Notes: generated by a model not told the origin, from the sequence alone. Positions 1 through 14,300 are shown, numbered from the stretch's first letter. The stretch: 64,000 nucleotides of DNA from Liopterus haemorrhoidalis (GCA_963971575.1 OZ020625.1:186001-250000); one strand, 5' to 3'. Program-made: numbers and translations.

Positions 1-989
1 TAAATAAATTATAACCTACCTGATACAGGTTTTAGCTAATCTGTGGCGTACGTAAGAAGGTGAGAAAGGGATAAATCCCCTCCAGATAATTCGAAAAAAA
101 ATTAAATTATAATTATCTCATTTCAAAATTGCCCGCCTTATCAATTCGTATAAATTTCAATGTGAAAAATCCCCCCGGAAATATTTTTCTGGTACGCCAC
201 TGAGGTTAACTAAAAATAGAGACCTGGTATCTTCAGAAAAATGCCGACCGATGGTGCCCAAAAAGAGATTTATAGAAATATTTGCGTGTTTCAATGTTAT
301 CGAATCTCATTCGTATTAACAAATTACGAATTTAGATAAAAAAAAAATTAAGTCAATATTTTTGGCGAATCTAAAAATATAATTTTGGAAGCGACCTCTG
401 GAGGTATCTAGGTAATCTGTTAACAGAGACAAGTCATAAATAAACAAGAAAATATATTATATATTTGTACTTTAATTATATAAATAATTTGAGCAAAATG
501 TACAAAATATTAAAACTACTCTTATCTATATGTACAGGGGCTTAACTGACTAACAGTCTTTTCTATTGGGGGAGCGGGATAACAGGGGGGGGGGGTGCAC
601 GACTTACGCCAATATCTCTAAAACACTTCCAAAAAGACGTTACACATATCACAGGCGTCCATAGTGAGGGCAAAAATTGCGCAAATAGCCATCGATGCTC
701 TCAGCCAATTTTATTAATTTACCTTTTGCACTCTCGACTTGTAAAGCAGCATTTACACTCTCCAAGTTTGTCAATTCAACAAAAAAAAGTACATATATTT
801 TTATTAACTTTTTTTTTTACTTCTGCTGTTACTGGGGATGCTAGATATATTCCCACCCCTCAGTCTACGCCCAAAGTAACTTTTTAATTTTTTTAAATTT
901 TGAATTCGAGTAATTTTTTTATTTTTATTTTTTTTTTTTTCTTTATTTATGCCCATTATTATCATAATTTTTTTTTGTATTTCAAAATA
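1..989. other. AT-rich 3' flank, no gene recognised
   Basis: This stretch holds only AT-rich DNA with homopolymer runs, including a G run near 585. Short open frames on the minus strand at 804-1181 run into the neighbouring Tigger element and have no recognisable domain. I see no exon, RNA gene or terminal inverted repeat here. Confidence 0.5.
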
Positions 990-1564
990 CAGACGATTCT
1001 GCTTAAATGGGCCACCGCTTAGTTGGGGCAGCCGCTTATTTGAGCCAAAACTCAAAGAACAGAAACCAAACCAATGAACCAACAGTAAATTTACATGTTT
1101 AATTGGGACAACATTCCGCTTAATTGGGACAGTTAAGATCACAGTACATATTATGTTACATATTCTCAAGAAAATGTACAAAGAATTTAATATTACAGCG
1201 TTATTTTATGCAGGAAGGAAATGAAGGGAGCCCTACATCCGCACTGAATACCTGTGCTGATTTTGTAGAAGTGAAATGTTACAAAAACAAAAGACAGACT
1301 ACACTTGACGCATTTTCGTATTGAATTAAATTGTATGTACCTATTTATTATTTTATTTTGGAATTTATTATTATTTTTTCTTAAAAGTTTATATTTTTTG
1401 GTTATATGTAATTTATAGTTTTGTCCAAGAGTTTATAAAATAAAATTATTGAAAGAAAAATATGCATTGTTTAATTTTATGTGAAATTCGCTTAATTGGG
1501 GCAGCCGCTTAATTGGGCCAAAATGCCTAAGTCCCGATGTGTCCCAATTAAGCGGAATCGACTG
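990..1564 (+). mobile_element. Tigger/pogo-like deletion derivative, copy 1
   Basis: The ends form an inverted repeat. The left end reads CAGACGATTCTGCTTAAA and the right end, reversed, reads CAGTCGATTCCGCTTAAT. A TA dinucleotide flanks both sides, as expected for Tc1/mariner-pogo transposition. The interior (about 1124-1324) retains a short frame ending in RQTTLDAF, which resembles the extreme C-terminus of Tigger/CENP-B-like DDE transposases. The rest of the transposase is gone, so this copy is non-autonomous. A sister copy lies at 12627-13280. Confidence 0.75.
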
Positions 1565-1957
1565 TACTTCACTAGTTCAATCAGCCAACGAAATAGGCCT
1601 CGTCATCACCGAAAATAAAGGGCTTTTTTTTAATTTCCAAAATATATTTTCAAAACATCAGCCGTCACACAGTGTCCAAAAAAATAATATTTTGAAAATA
1701 CATTTTAAAAATAAAATTTTGCCAACAAATTAGGCATTGTCATTTTTTAAAGTAGGCCGTGTTTAAAAAAAAGAGTCTTTTTAAAATTTAACACAAGTCA
1801 AATTTGAAAGACTCTTGTATTATTATTAAAGAAAATAAGGAATTGAAGCCATTAGGATTATATTATTCAATTTTGTTCAAGTATCGAAAATTTTAGAAAA
1901 TAAAATGCTGCCATCGTAATGTCTTTTTGGAACTGAATAAAAAACAATAATTTAATT

Positions 1958-1963
1958 TTTATT
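1958..1963 (-). terminator. candidate polyadenylation signal of gene A
   Basis: On the minus strand this reads AATAAA, about 38 bases beyond the gene A stop codon at 2001-2003. It is the nearest canonical poly(A) hexamer downstream of the stop. Confidence 0.5.
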
Positions 1964-2000
1964 AAAACTTTTGGCGAGTCCAGAGTCGTATTTAAATAAT

Positions 2001-2332
2001 TTATGCTGTTGGTGCAGTCGGGGTCACCACAATATCGGACATTTTAATTTCCTCCCTTGCGGGGGGGGCCGCATCTCCATTCGCCTGGGGCTTCTCGCCC
2101 TTCAGGATCATCTGAATCTCCTCCAAGGTCTTCCCTTTGGTCTCTGGGACCACGAAATAAACGAACGTGGCGGTAAAAACGCCACAACAACAGAATAACA
2201 AAAAGGGAAAGTACATCCCATAAAGGGCAGCTGTATAATAATACACCTTCAAAGAAACGATAGCCATAATGGTGTAAGTCAAATCGGCCAGTGTCATACC
2301 GATCGCTTTGACGCCTGTTGGAAACAGTTCAC
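2001..2332 (-). CDS. gene A exon 5 (aa 377-486 and stop)
   Basis: It covers TM10 to TM12 and the C-terminal tail, with ELFP at 378-381 and PETKGKT at 439-445. Gene B has a 57-nt intron at the position after Lys405 here, but this exon runs through without one. Confidence 0.95.
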
Positions 2333-5300
2333 CTGAAAAAAAATCAAAAAACTTATAGAAATCCATCCAGAGATACAATTCAGAAGTTTAAGCTCGATCT
2401 GATTCGAATATCCAATCCTAATATTAACCTGTGCTTTACATTTTGTAAATCTAACTCAGAGATCCAGTCCAAAAGTTGCGATACCTTCACGATCCGAAAA
2501 TTTTATCCAAAAATGTAACATCATAAACGGAAACTTAAATTTTCAAAATGATCCGAATATCCAATCCTAATATTAATCTGTGCTTTACGTATTATAATAC
2601 AAAAAGCTAACTCGGAGATCCAATCCCAAAGTTGCGACACCTTCACGATCCGAAAATTTAATCCAAAAATGTAACATCATAAACGTAAACTTAAATTTTC
2701 AAAATGATCCGAATATCCAATCTTAATATTAATCTGTGCTTTACGTATTATAATACAAAAATCTAACTCAGAGATCCAGTCCAAAAGTTGCGACACCTTC
2801 ACGATCCGAAAATTTAATCCAAAAATGTAACATCATAAACAGAAACTTAAATATTCAAAATTTCAAAAATCCTATCCAGTGATGCCATCAGTAAGTTTGC
2901 CCTCTCTTTCAGTCAGTCCATAATCGTCCCACAGTAGTCTCACCAAGCCGTAGTTTTCACTACCGTCCTTCTATGAGACACGTGCCTTCCAATCTGAAGA
3001 ATGAAATTTCAGGTCTACAAGTCCCACGATTTGAGTTCAAAATCCGATACCAATATTGAAACTGCGGCTTAATAAAAAAATAACAATTTACTAATATTCA
3101 AAAGTCTTGTCTAGAGGTTTGATTCCAACTACAATCCGAAAAAAATCGCAAAATTTAATTAAAAAATGAGCTGTGGCCACCACAGGACCGACCGCCATCG
3201 TAAAGTACTTATATAAAATATATTCTAGCAGCAGAGTAGAAATAACTTCGCCTAATATTTTTTAACAGAGATATTATTTATCATGACCATGGAAACGTTA
3301 CATATAAGTATGAAAAAATTGAGACAGAAAAAATTTCGAAAAATTTTACAGAAATTATTCGAAATTTTTAGTTTTATCAAAAAACGTCTCAAATAAAAGT
3401 TATTAGTTATTGCTTTTATAGCACCTTTTGTTCAATAAATTTTTTCGAAATATTTTTCTGTTGTGAAATATTCACAAAAATCTTAAAATCGACACGAGTA
3501 AACTCCCATTTTTAGTCAACTGATTTTTACCAAAAGTTGATCAACTCGTGCCATTGATGTCAAAAGCTTAAATATGAAGTTTCATAAAAATCCTTTCAGC
3601 CGAATTTGCTCTGCACGTGTACACAGACAGACAGACAGACGGACAGACAGACAGACAGACAGACGGACGGACGGACGGACAGACAGACAGACCGACAGAC
3701 ACCATGCTAAAAATAGTCAAAACTTTATGTACCGACCACAATTCGTGGAGATCCATCGAAATTTCGAAATGTCAAAATCGGTATGATCACAATACCTCCC
3801 TTATATATGTTGGCGGTCGGTAATAACAATTTTCTAATATTCAAAAGTCCTGTCTAGAGGTTTGATTCCAACTACGATCCGAAAAAATCGCAAAATTTAA
3901 GTAAATCCAATCCACAGATCCAATTCAAAAATGTAATACCCTCCCCGATCCCAAAATCCAATCCAAACATGTATTCTCTGCTTTACAAAAGATTCAAATT
4001 TCCAAAAAGGCTTACCCATGGATACGATGGGCACTAGACCAAGGCCGTACTTATAGGCCAGGGCGTAGAGCAAGACAGCGGCCAAGGGAATGCCCTCGTA
4101 GCCCGTGACGTCATAGCGAGCGTTCTCCTTCATGTAGAAGAAGGAGCCGAGGACGCCCAGGAAGAGCGAGGAGAGCACACTGCTCGAGATCAGCAGTGCG
4201 CGGCGCCCAAAACGATCTATGAACGGACTACCACCAACAGATGCGATCAACATGCAAGTCCCTGTAAACAAACAGTTTGAGAACAATAGAAATTAGACCT
4301 ACACCTTCAACTCTTCAACGATGATGTGTTGCAACTGATAACAAGTTCAAATTTCTTCCATTTTATGCCACAAACAAAATAAACATTATTTTCTTCAAGC
4401 GTAGGTATTAAAAATTTGCAATAAATACTTATGACTTCATAGTTTCAGATGATATTGCTGCTAATTCCGGCGGTGTACATTGAATTGGTTGAGACATTTT
4501 TTAATTTTTGATTTTTATATTGTGTATTTTGTAACTAATCACAGAATGATCACAGAATAATAATAAAGTAACTCACTAATAACGTAACTAATTTCTGAAT
4601 TCACTACAAACCACGCTACAAACATATTAAATTGACAGATGTTTTGTTTATGGCGACTGCTGCCATCAGTGCCATCTGTTGATAACTATATGAACTATTT
4701 ACTAGTATAAAAATGTTCACATTTTGTTACTAGTAAAAAATGGACGGACAATCAGACAGACATACAGACGGACAGATTGACAGACAGACGGACAGACAGA
4801 CAGACCGACAGACACCATGCTAAAAATAGTCAAAACGTTATGTAGAGACCTCAATTCGTGGAGATCCATCGAAATCTTGAAACGTCAAAATCGGTATGAT
4901 CACAATACCTCCCTTTTATATGTTCGCGGTCGGTAAAAATTGCAATCATGTATTTTAACAATCTCTCACAGTGAACCCCAAGTTCGTTTAATCCAAAGTT
5001 CGTTAAATCCGAAGTCCGTTAAATCCGAAGTCCGTTAAATCCGAAGTCCGTTAAATCCGAGGTCCGTTAAATCCGAGGTCCGTTAAATCCGATGTCCGTT
5101 AAATCCGAAGTCAGTTAAATCCGAAGTCCGTTAAATCCGAAGTCAGTTAAATCCGAAGTCCGTTAAATCCGAAGTCCGTTAAATCCGAAGTCCGTTAAAT
5201 GCGAAGTCCGTTAAACCCGATTCCGTTGAATTTATATTTTTGTTTTATTTAATATGGTACATGGAATTAAATAGAAGCACATGGAATTATTAATTGAAGG

Positions 5301-8300
5301 AGTAAATGAATTGTGTGATGTTTTTAAAAGAAGCAAGTCCTCACCGAACAGTATGGCACTTAGTTCCGGCCCTACAGCACTCCCACTCTCATGAAGAATC
5401 GTCTGGACATTCATCAAAACGACGCTAATGCCGCAAAAATGTTGTGTGGTATTGAGAGTGAACATAATAAGCAGAGCTTTTCTGTTGGACGCTACAAGGA
5501 TAAGATCCTGTGGTCTTCCTTTTTCTTCTTGCTGTCTCTTGACAGCAGTCTCGATCTCCGTCAGTTCTTCTTCTACGTCTTCCCTTCTTCTTAACCACTG
5601 CAGAGACTTCCTAGCCTTTTCTTTCCCGCCTTTCATCAACTGGTAATACGGTGATTCAGGCATTGCGAGGAAACTAATAGCCTGAACTGTTACGAAAACG
5701 GCTCCCACTGCACTCGAGGCCCATATAGGGACAAAGGGCACTATACAATAAGCCAACAACACTCCCACGATCATGAGGATGTAGATAAAAGTGCCTAAAA
5801 TCAAAAAACATTTAAAAAAATAAATAAAAGAAATAAGTCCATCTAAAAATCGAAATATCCATCCCTAGTTCGTCCGATTATGTTTAACGGGAGGCAAAAC
5901 TCCCAGAGACTACAAGTGTTTTATACAAAATTAACAATCCGCAATAAAAAAAGTAACAATTTACATAACACTTGACTCAATAAGTGTCTGGTCTGACATA
6001 TACCAGGTCTACAAGTATGAAATGCGGATTTTTTTCAAACTTGCCGCGCAAACAGAGTGTATAGTTCAAAGTTTCAACACATATGGCGTTTTGTTAAGTT
6101 ATCATTAAATGTCAATGTATAGGTTATAATTTGAAAAGTGATCATATAGTTTTGTTTTACTGTGTTAAAAATGTTAAATTATGTGCCAAATAAAGAGCAT
6201 TCGCGGACAGTACTACTGTTTTGTTTTCATTTGAAAAAAACTGCTGCTGAATCCTACCGACTGCTTCGAGAAGCTTATGGTGAATATGCTCCATCGCATG
6301 ATACGTGTGAACGATGGTTTCGGCGTTTCAAAAGTGACTTTGATCTTACAGACAAAGAACATGGAAAACCTCCAAAAAAAATATGAAGATACAAAATTGG
6401 AAACATTGCTACAGGAAGACGATAGTCAATCACAAAAACAACTAGCAGAGCAGTTAGGCGTTAGTCAATTGTTTCCAATCGCCTAGGAGAGATGGGTAAG
6501 ATCCAGAAAGTCGGCAGATGGGTTCCACATGCATTGAATGAGAGGCAGATGGAAAAACTCAAAAACACTTGTGAAATTTTGCTTGCACGATACAAAAAAG
6601 TCTTTTTTGCATCGTATCATTACTGGCGATGAAAAATGGATTTATTTTGAAAATCCCAAACGCAAAAAATCATGGGTGAACCCAGGCTCACCATCCACAT
6701 CAAATGCAAGACCAAATCGCTTTGGCAAAAAGACAGTGCTTGTATAACTTCTAATGGAGCATACTTTGAATAAATAAACTTTTACTGTTTTTTTGAGTTT
6801 AATGTTTTATTTAAAAAAAAAATCCGCATTTCATACTTGTAGACCTGGTATATGGCATCACTATTTACAGACCCATATGATTTTTGGATAGTACCAACCT
6901 TCAAACGGTACGTGTGAAAATTTCATGACATTCTGATAATCTGTTTAGAGGTTACAGTGGTTTTAGTAACTCCAGTTTTGTAATTTTCAAAAGAATGGAT
7001 AAAAAAGAATTTCGTGTGTTGATTAAACATTGTTTTTTGATGGGAAAAAATACTCTTGAAGCCAAACAGTGGCTTGATAAGCGTTATAGAGACTCTGCAC
7101 CAGGCAAATCAACTATTACTGATTGGTATGCTGAATTTAAACTTGATTTAATTTTTTTTTGAAAAGTTAGATGATCTTTGGAATGAATGTATCACTCTTG
7201 AAGGAGAGTATGTTGATGAATAGACAAATTTCTAAAAAAAATAATTGTTTTTCTTAGTTAGACCGGATACTTATTGAGCGACGTAGTATATATATTAAAA
7301 ATTGCGAATTTTCGTCTATCTAATGGGATATTTTTAATTACATAACACATAAGAAAAATGTTATCGCTAATAACTTAATAAGAGATATCAGCCAACAATT
7401 TTCATAATGTTATAAACAAATTTGTGAGTTGATAACATTTTTATTCAGATAGTTTTGTGTAAAATTGTGTAAATAATTACGTCAATATATTTGTCGAAAC
7501 GATTGTTACGTTTCAAAAGCTTAGTCTAAAAGTACACTTGATAATAATACCACTTGATACACATGTTCTTTACGAATATTAAATCATTTTCACCCTTAGC
7601 ACCCATTTTTGGATATTTTCAAAAAATAAATATCGTCGCTTGTGTCTAAAATGTAAACGTAGAAAGATGTAGTTAATAACAATACCTAAAAATCCCCTTA
7701 TTCCAGCGTCGGCGCACTCAGCAATATACATGGGGGCACTAACGAAGGCAACATTGGCACTCAGGCCAGTCAAAAACCTGGCAACGAACAGGACTGGCTT
7801 CGTCGTCGCAGTGGCAATCAGAATCCAGCTGACAATATTCTGCACACTGGCCAAGATGATACTCTTCTTCCTCCCTAACTTATCGACCACGAACACTGTG
7901 ACTGGAAGACCTGCTATCCCCCCCGCCATGTAGAGCATCTCCACCAGGTAGGCGTCGTCCTCGGTGATCTTCACCGGAGAATCCGGGGACAGCAGTTTTG
8001 GAACCCCTGGACTACTCCAGCCATATTGCATGCCATCAGAAATTACTCCTATTGTCGCTGTGAACATTCAACATAAAAAACTCCGTTTTACTCACTACTC
8101 ATTCAAACTTTTAAAACTACCTTCTCAAGTCAACAGCAACCAGTGATAAGTTACCTCATTGTTGACGCGTAAACAATTGATGTAAACTAAACACAAAAAC
8201 TCTTGTAAACAATGTAAACAACGTAAGCAATGTAAACAATGATTTAGACATGCGCACTTGTTTTGAATTACAGAACTCCATTATCAATACATTTTTATAA

Positions 8301-11300
8301 ATAATAAAATTTTAACGAAACGATTTTAAATGAAAAAGTATATAAAATTAGGACAAGCCAATATACATATTAATAAAAATCGAATTTGCATCATTAAACA
8401 GGTGTTACATACAAATTAGTAAATATGAATATGAAAATTAAAAAACTTTTTTCTTTAAAAAATTCAATCTAATTTTTTTAATAACAAAATACATTAAATT
8501 TCACCTTTAAGAAAATCAGCCTATTTTTAATAACGAAAAGATTCATTGCAAATTTTGCATAACGCCCTATATTTTCTTTCATTTTCTTTAATTAAAACAA
8601 AACCTAGTTCTTCAGAACTATTCCTTCGGTTTCTTTCCACTATTTTTTTAATAAATTTATTGTTTTGAACTGAATATACTTGTTCATTAACTCTCAATTA
8701 TTCGTATTAAATAACTAAAACTAACCTCATTATTTGACAGTTTACAAAGTTTACATTGTTTACATTGTTGACAAGTTTACCAATTGTTTACATAAGTTTA
8801 CACGTAAACGTAAACAATTAAAGTTTACGTGTAAACGCCCATCACTGAAAGCAACAGAAATAAGCATACACCTTCAATTTTCTGTTACATTAAAAATAAA
8901 CATAAAGTTAGTATATCTGACAAAATATTGTTACGTCAAACAAGTCTGACTAAATCTAGTTTGTAAAATTGGGTGGTATTTCGAATAGCGTTGAAGATGT
9001 CGGGCGGTTTTAACAGACACAATTGTTTTTAGAGCCGGCTCTTGCTTAGAGCCGGTTCTTGCAATATATGAACTGTAAACATGATCCCGAGACACAGGTC
9101 AATCAGTTGTCGGTCGTTCGTTCGTAGGTAGAACGTCGCTTAGCCCCGGTTCTTATCTAACATTTTTGAAACAAATAATTCACTTTATGTAGCTACTGTA
9201 TTTTAAACCAGATGTGTTAAGTTTATGGCGATGTTTATTGCCCTTATAAATCGGACATCTGGGATTTGGGCAATATTTTTAATATTTTTATATAGTATGG
9301 TTGTAAGAAAATACAGACTAAGCCTATTAGTTTCAAATAAACTGCCCTACAAATTGATGACAAAATACACTTTATGATAATACATTACAAGCCGAGTTCT
9401 CGCGAAGTTCAACATGACATCGATCCAGATCCGGATCACTCCGGTCACTGCTCACAATCGCCCGACCAATCGTATCCTTGAAACTTGAAACTATACAGTG
9501 AGCCGTGAGCCGGCTCATTTCAATTTGGTGAACCGTGTCACTTCGGTCAGTGTACTGAGCCGGCTCAGTGAGCCGGTTCGCTCATGAACGACCCATCTCT
9601 AATTCAAATGTATTTTTGATAAATACTAACACCACGTGTTTTTCAAATTCTTGGGGGGGCTCAAGCCATAAGTTCCAAACAATGCCAGGAGATTTTAAAT
9701 TCTAATTTATATGTATGTAAATTTGAGTTTTATTAATACTTATTTTGTTAAAAATTATCAGCAGAAAAAAAATATGGAGGACACCGTGTTACATAACTAA
9801 AAATTGTAATTTTTCTTTTTGATATAAAGAACATAAAGCAGATATATGGCATATATTACTTTATATTTTTACGATTGCAAAATAAAAAAAAGGAATAATA
9901 ATAATTCGTTCTCACTTTCATTACAAAGAATATTTACACAAATCAAAAATAATAATAAGAATACATTAAGTCAAAAAATTAAAACACCACTGCATAATAC
10001 AAATAACACATTAAAAAAAATAATTAAAATGTTCAGAATTAATTTTAAAATTAAAAGACATTTAAATTTTTAACAAAAGGCAATGACAAATAGGTATTTA
10101 TGAGTTTTTGAGCAACGTAACCGAACATAAATCAATTTTGATGAAGGTGAAAATCAGGATTTGAATTACAAATTTAGTACACGTAGAAAGACTATTACAA
10201 GCGCCAGTTATTGATATTTCTTCATTAAGGGGGGGTAGGGTCTGATAACCACATTTTAAGCATATTTTTGTGAATTTTTTTCAAATCTATGGTTAAATTT
10301 ATTCATTTTCAAACTAAGTACATATATAAAGTATGTTTTGAAGAAGATACAAAAAAAATTTGAAGGCAAAATATGGCGAAATGAGCCAGCTGTGGCAAAT
10401 CTTCTCAGACTCCGGGAAAAAAATTAGATTTTGCGGTGACCAACATAACTCGTCACTGGATCATCTGAAATCAAAAATCCAAAAAGATTTTGTTAGTTTA
10501 TGAGTTGCCGAGGTAACGACGTTGAGATATTTTTTTTCCATGTTTTTTTTTTTTATTTAACAATCACAAATATTTTTAGGTTTTTTAGGGGGAATTTTTT
10601 TTTTTTTTGTCTTCTAAGTAACGCTAAAAACTGAAAAATCATTTTAAAAATAAAAACTCAACGTCATTACCTCGGCAAACTCATAAACTAACAAAATCTT
10701 TTTGGATTTTTGATTTCAGATGATCCAGTGACGAGTTATGCTGGTAACCGCAAAATCAATTTTTTTTCCCGGAGTCTGAGAAGATTTGCCACAGCTGGCT
10801 CATTTCGCCATATTTTGGCTTCAAATTTTTTTTGTATCTTCTTCAAAACATACTTTATATATGTACTTAGTTTGAAAATGAATAAATTTAACCATAGATT
10901 TGAAAAAAAATTACAAAAATATGCTTAAAATGTGGTTATCATACCCTACCCCCCCTTAATATCCCTGTACCAGCTTAGGGGTGTTATATACCCACTAAAA
11001 CCACTTCTACAAACTAAATATTGTAAAACAAATTCATAACAAAATAATAACATTTATTTAGTCGATAAATAATTTTAAACGTTAATAATTCTTTAAGGCC
11101 CGGTCTTTCCACCTTCAGATAAAGTTCCAGGAAACTATCTGACAGATAAGGTTATTTGTAACTTCATCTGCTGAGTAAATGTCATCCCTTCTTTCTATAC
11201 AAATGTATCTATCGGATAGTTATGTAACGGATAATGAGACTGACGTATTGGATTCACTGACTGGTATTGACATTTACTCAGCAGATGAAGTTACAAATAA

Positions 11301-14300
11301 CCTTATCTGTCAGATAGTTACCTGGGACTTTATCTGAAGGTGGAAAGACCGGGCCTAAACCAAATATATTTTATTATTAACTATGAAATAACTCTACTGA
11401 TTTTAACAAATCGCTAGAAATTCATGCCCTTACAACAGCCGACAATCTTTCTACGTGTTGCGGTATATTGCCCAGGCGTTATTGGCTGACCATTACCTTT
11501 GTAGGTGTTACAGGTTGTGGGACAAACGAATGTTTTGTCGTCACTTTCCCAGCAACATCCACAGAAATATTTGTTCGAATTGAAACGATCGCTATTAATA
11601 ACAGCCTATTAGTAAAATAGATATTTAATGGAATTGTTTACAGAGAATATTCAACTTAGATTAATATTAAACATTTTTATAAATTACAGAGGAAATTTTT
11701 CAATCTAGAAATTTCTAAACTAGATTCATATCTCACTGTTTATGTAAGAAAATTATTTAAAAAATCCCAGCTGTCTTCAACAAGGGTTCTTAGGGAAGAG
11801 TACCTGTTTCTAACCGTCCGAAGGGCCCTTCCAGGCCAGTACTAAGCCCTTATTTATTTGTCAACAAAGTTTGAAACTAAAAAAACTGAAGTCTTGTTTT
11901 TGACTGTTTGCTCGTGTTGCAATAGTTGATTTATGCACAGACAGGCATATTCTGATTATCTGAATTTTTGCTAAATTTATTTTGAAAGACTTTGAGATAA
12001 TTGCAAAACAAAATTATGAATGATTACTACATTTCTAATTTAAATTGATTAGGTCTACTAGATATATTATCCAAATTTATATTAGTTTTTAAAAAAATTA
12101 TTGGTAATTTCGATGAAAAATATTCCAATAAAACCCATATTATCAAATTTTTATACATGATCAACTAAACTTTAACAATATAGACAATTACAGTTTTTAA
12201 GCGGAACTAATTGGAATTTTCATTTTTCTAAGTTGTCATGCTTTTTTTAAGGATTGAAGTGGGCTTTTGCTTAACAAACTGATCAGAAACCTCACTTAAT
12301 CGGTAGAAGTTGCTAGAATTCAAAATCTAGTTCCGCTTAAACAGAAAAGAATTTTTTTATTACGTTTTTTGAAAAAAGACTAGTTATTTTATATTTAAAT
12401 TTTAAACAAAATATGCCTGTTAAAACTTATTTTACTAAACTTCAAAAACGACTAACAAATTTAATAAAATAACCAAAAATTTTGGTTCAGTTTTTTGAAA
12501 TAATTGTCTGTTGTTTTTTAATGAAATTTTGGTCAAAAGTATTCAACCAATTTTATCAAATTACAAAAAACCAAACATATACACGAAAAAACATCCGAAC
12601 TTCTATAATTTAGATTTTTGAAAATACAGACGATTCCGCTTAATTGGGACAGCCGCTTATTTGGGCCAAATCTCAAAGAACAGAAACCAAACCAAGGAAC
12701 CAACAGTAAATTTACATGTTTAATTGGGACAACATTCCGCTTATTTGGGCCAAATCTTAAAGAACAGAAACCAAATCAAGGAACCAACAGTAAATTTACA
12801 TGTTTAATTGGGACAACATTCCGCTTAATTGGGACAGTAAATTTAAGATCACAGTACATATTATGTTACACATATTCTCAAGAAAAAATATATACAAAGA
12901 ATTTAATATTACAGCGTTATTTTATGCAGGAAGCAAATGAAGGGAGCCCTACATCCGCACTGAATACCTGTGCTGATTTTGTGCAAGTGAAATGTTACAA
13001 AAACAAAAGACAGACTACACTTGACGCATATTTGCATTGAATTAAATTGTATGTACCTATTTATTATTTTATTTTGGAATTTATTATTATTTTTTCTTAA
13101 AAGTTTATATTTTTTGGTTATATGTAATTTATAGTTTTGTCCAAGAGTTTATAAAATAAAATTATTGAAAGAAAAATATGCATTGTTCAATTTTATGTGA
13201 AATTCGCTTAATTGGGGCAGACGCTTAATTGGGACAAAATGCCTAAGTCCCGATGTGTCCCAATTAAGCGGAATCGACTGTATTTAAATTTTAAACAAAA
13301 TATGCCCGTTAAAACTTATTTTATTAAACTTCAAAAACGACTAACAAATTTAATAAAATAACCAAAATTTTTGGTTTAGTTTCTTGAAATAATTGTCCGT
13401 TATTTTTTATTGAAATTTTGGTCAAAAGTATTAAAGCAATTTTAACAAATTACAAAAAACCAAATATATGAACCTTCTATAATCTAGATCAGTGTTTCTC
13501 AACCAAAAACGTACCGCGGACCAGTATATAATATTCTAACACGGACCACTAATAATAATTGTTTAATTTTTTTGCAAGAAAACAAATATATTTAATGTGC
13601 TACTAAATACATTTATTTTATTTGTAGAAAATCACAGGAAGTTTACAGAAAATAAACAAAATATAAATTATTTACATAAAAAATGTGCATAAAAATGTAT
13701 AAAAAACTGCAAAAAACACATAAAAACTTTCGCGGACCACTTTTGTCTGGGGACCACTGGTGGTCCGCGGACCGCCTGTTGAGAAGCACTGATATAGACA
13801 ATTACAGTTTTTAAGCGGAACTAATTGGAATTTTCATTTTCCTAAGTTGTCATGAGCTCTCTTTTTAAGGATTGAAGTGGGACTTAATCGGTAAAAATTA
13901 CTAGAATTTAAAATCTAGTTCCGCTTAAATAAAAAAACTGACTATAGTTTTTTGAAAAAAATACTAGTTATTTTATATTTAAATTTTAAACAAAATATAC
14001 CCGTTAAAACTGATTTTATTAAACTTCAAAAACGACTAACAAATTTAATAAAATAACCAAAATTTTTGGTCTAGTTTTTTGAAATAATTGTCCTTTGTTT
14101 TTTATTGAAATTTTGGTCAGAAGTATTACAAAACCAATCATATAGATGGGCTGCGTTAGGCGCAAATAGCCTTTGTTGCTGTGCGCCAGAAATTTTAACT
14201 AACTAACTATTACAAAACCAATATTAACAAATTTCAAAAAACCAAACATATACACGAAAAAACATCCAAACTTCTATAATTTAGATTTTTGAAAATATTT

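Larger units (their letters stand above)
12178..14300. repeat. three AT-rich tandem units, each junction occupied by a different transposon
   Basis: The same phrases (AAACAAAATATGCC, ACGACTAACAAATTT, ACTTCTATAAT) recur at 12400-12615, 13290-13485 and 13985-14285. Units 1 and 3 also carry a short inverted-repeat MITE ending in AGCGGAACTA (12191-12344 and 13805-13935). Between units 1 and 2 sits a Tigger element, and between units 2 and 3 a hAT MITE. The array lies in gene A intron 1. Confidence 0.7.

Noticed and set aside
3568..3823. TDRQTDRQT-type open frames on both strands
   Set aside because: They are translations of the GACA microsatellite, open in several frames at once.
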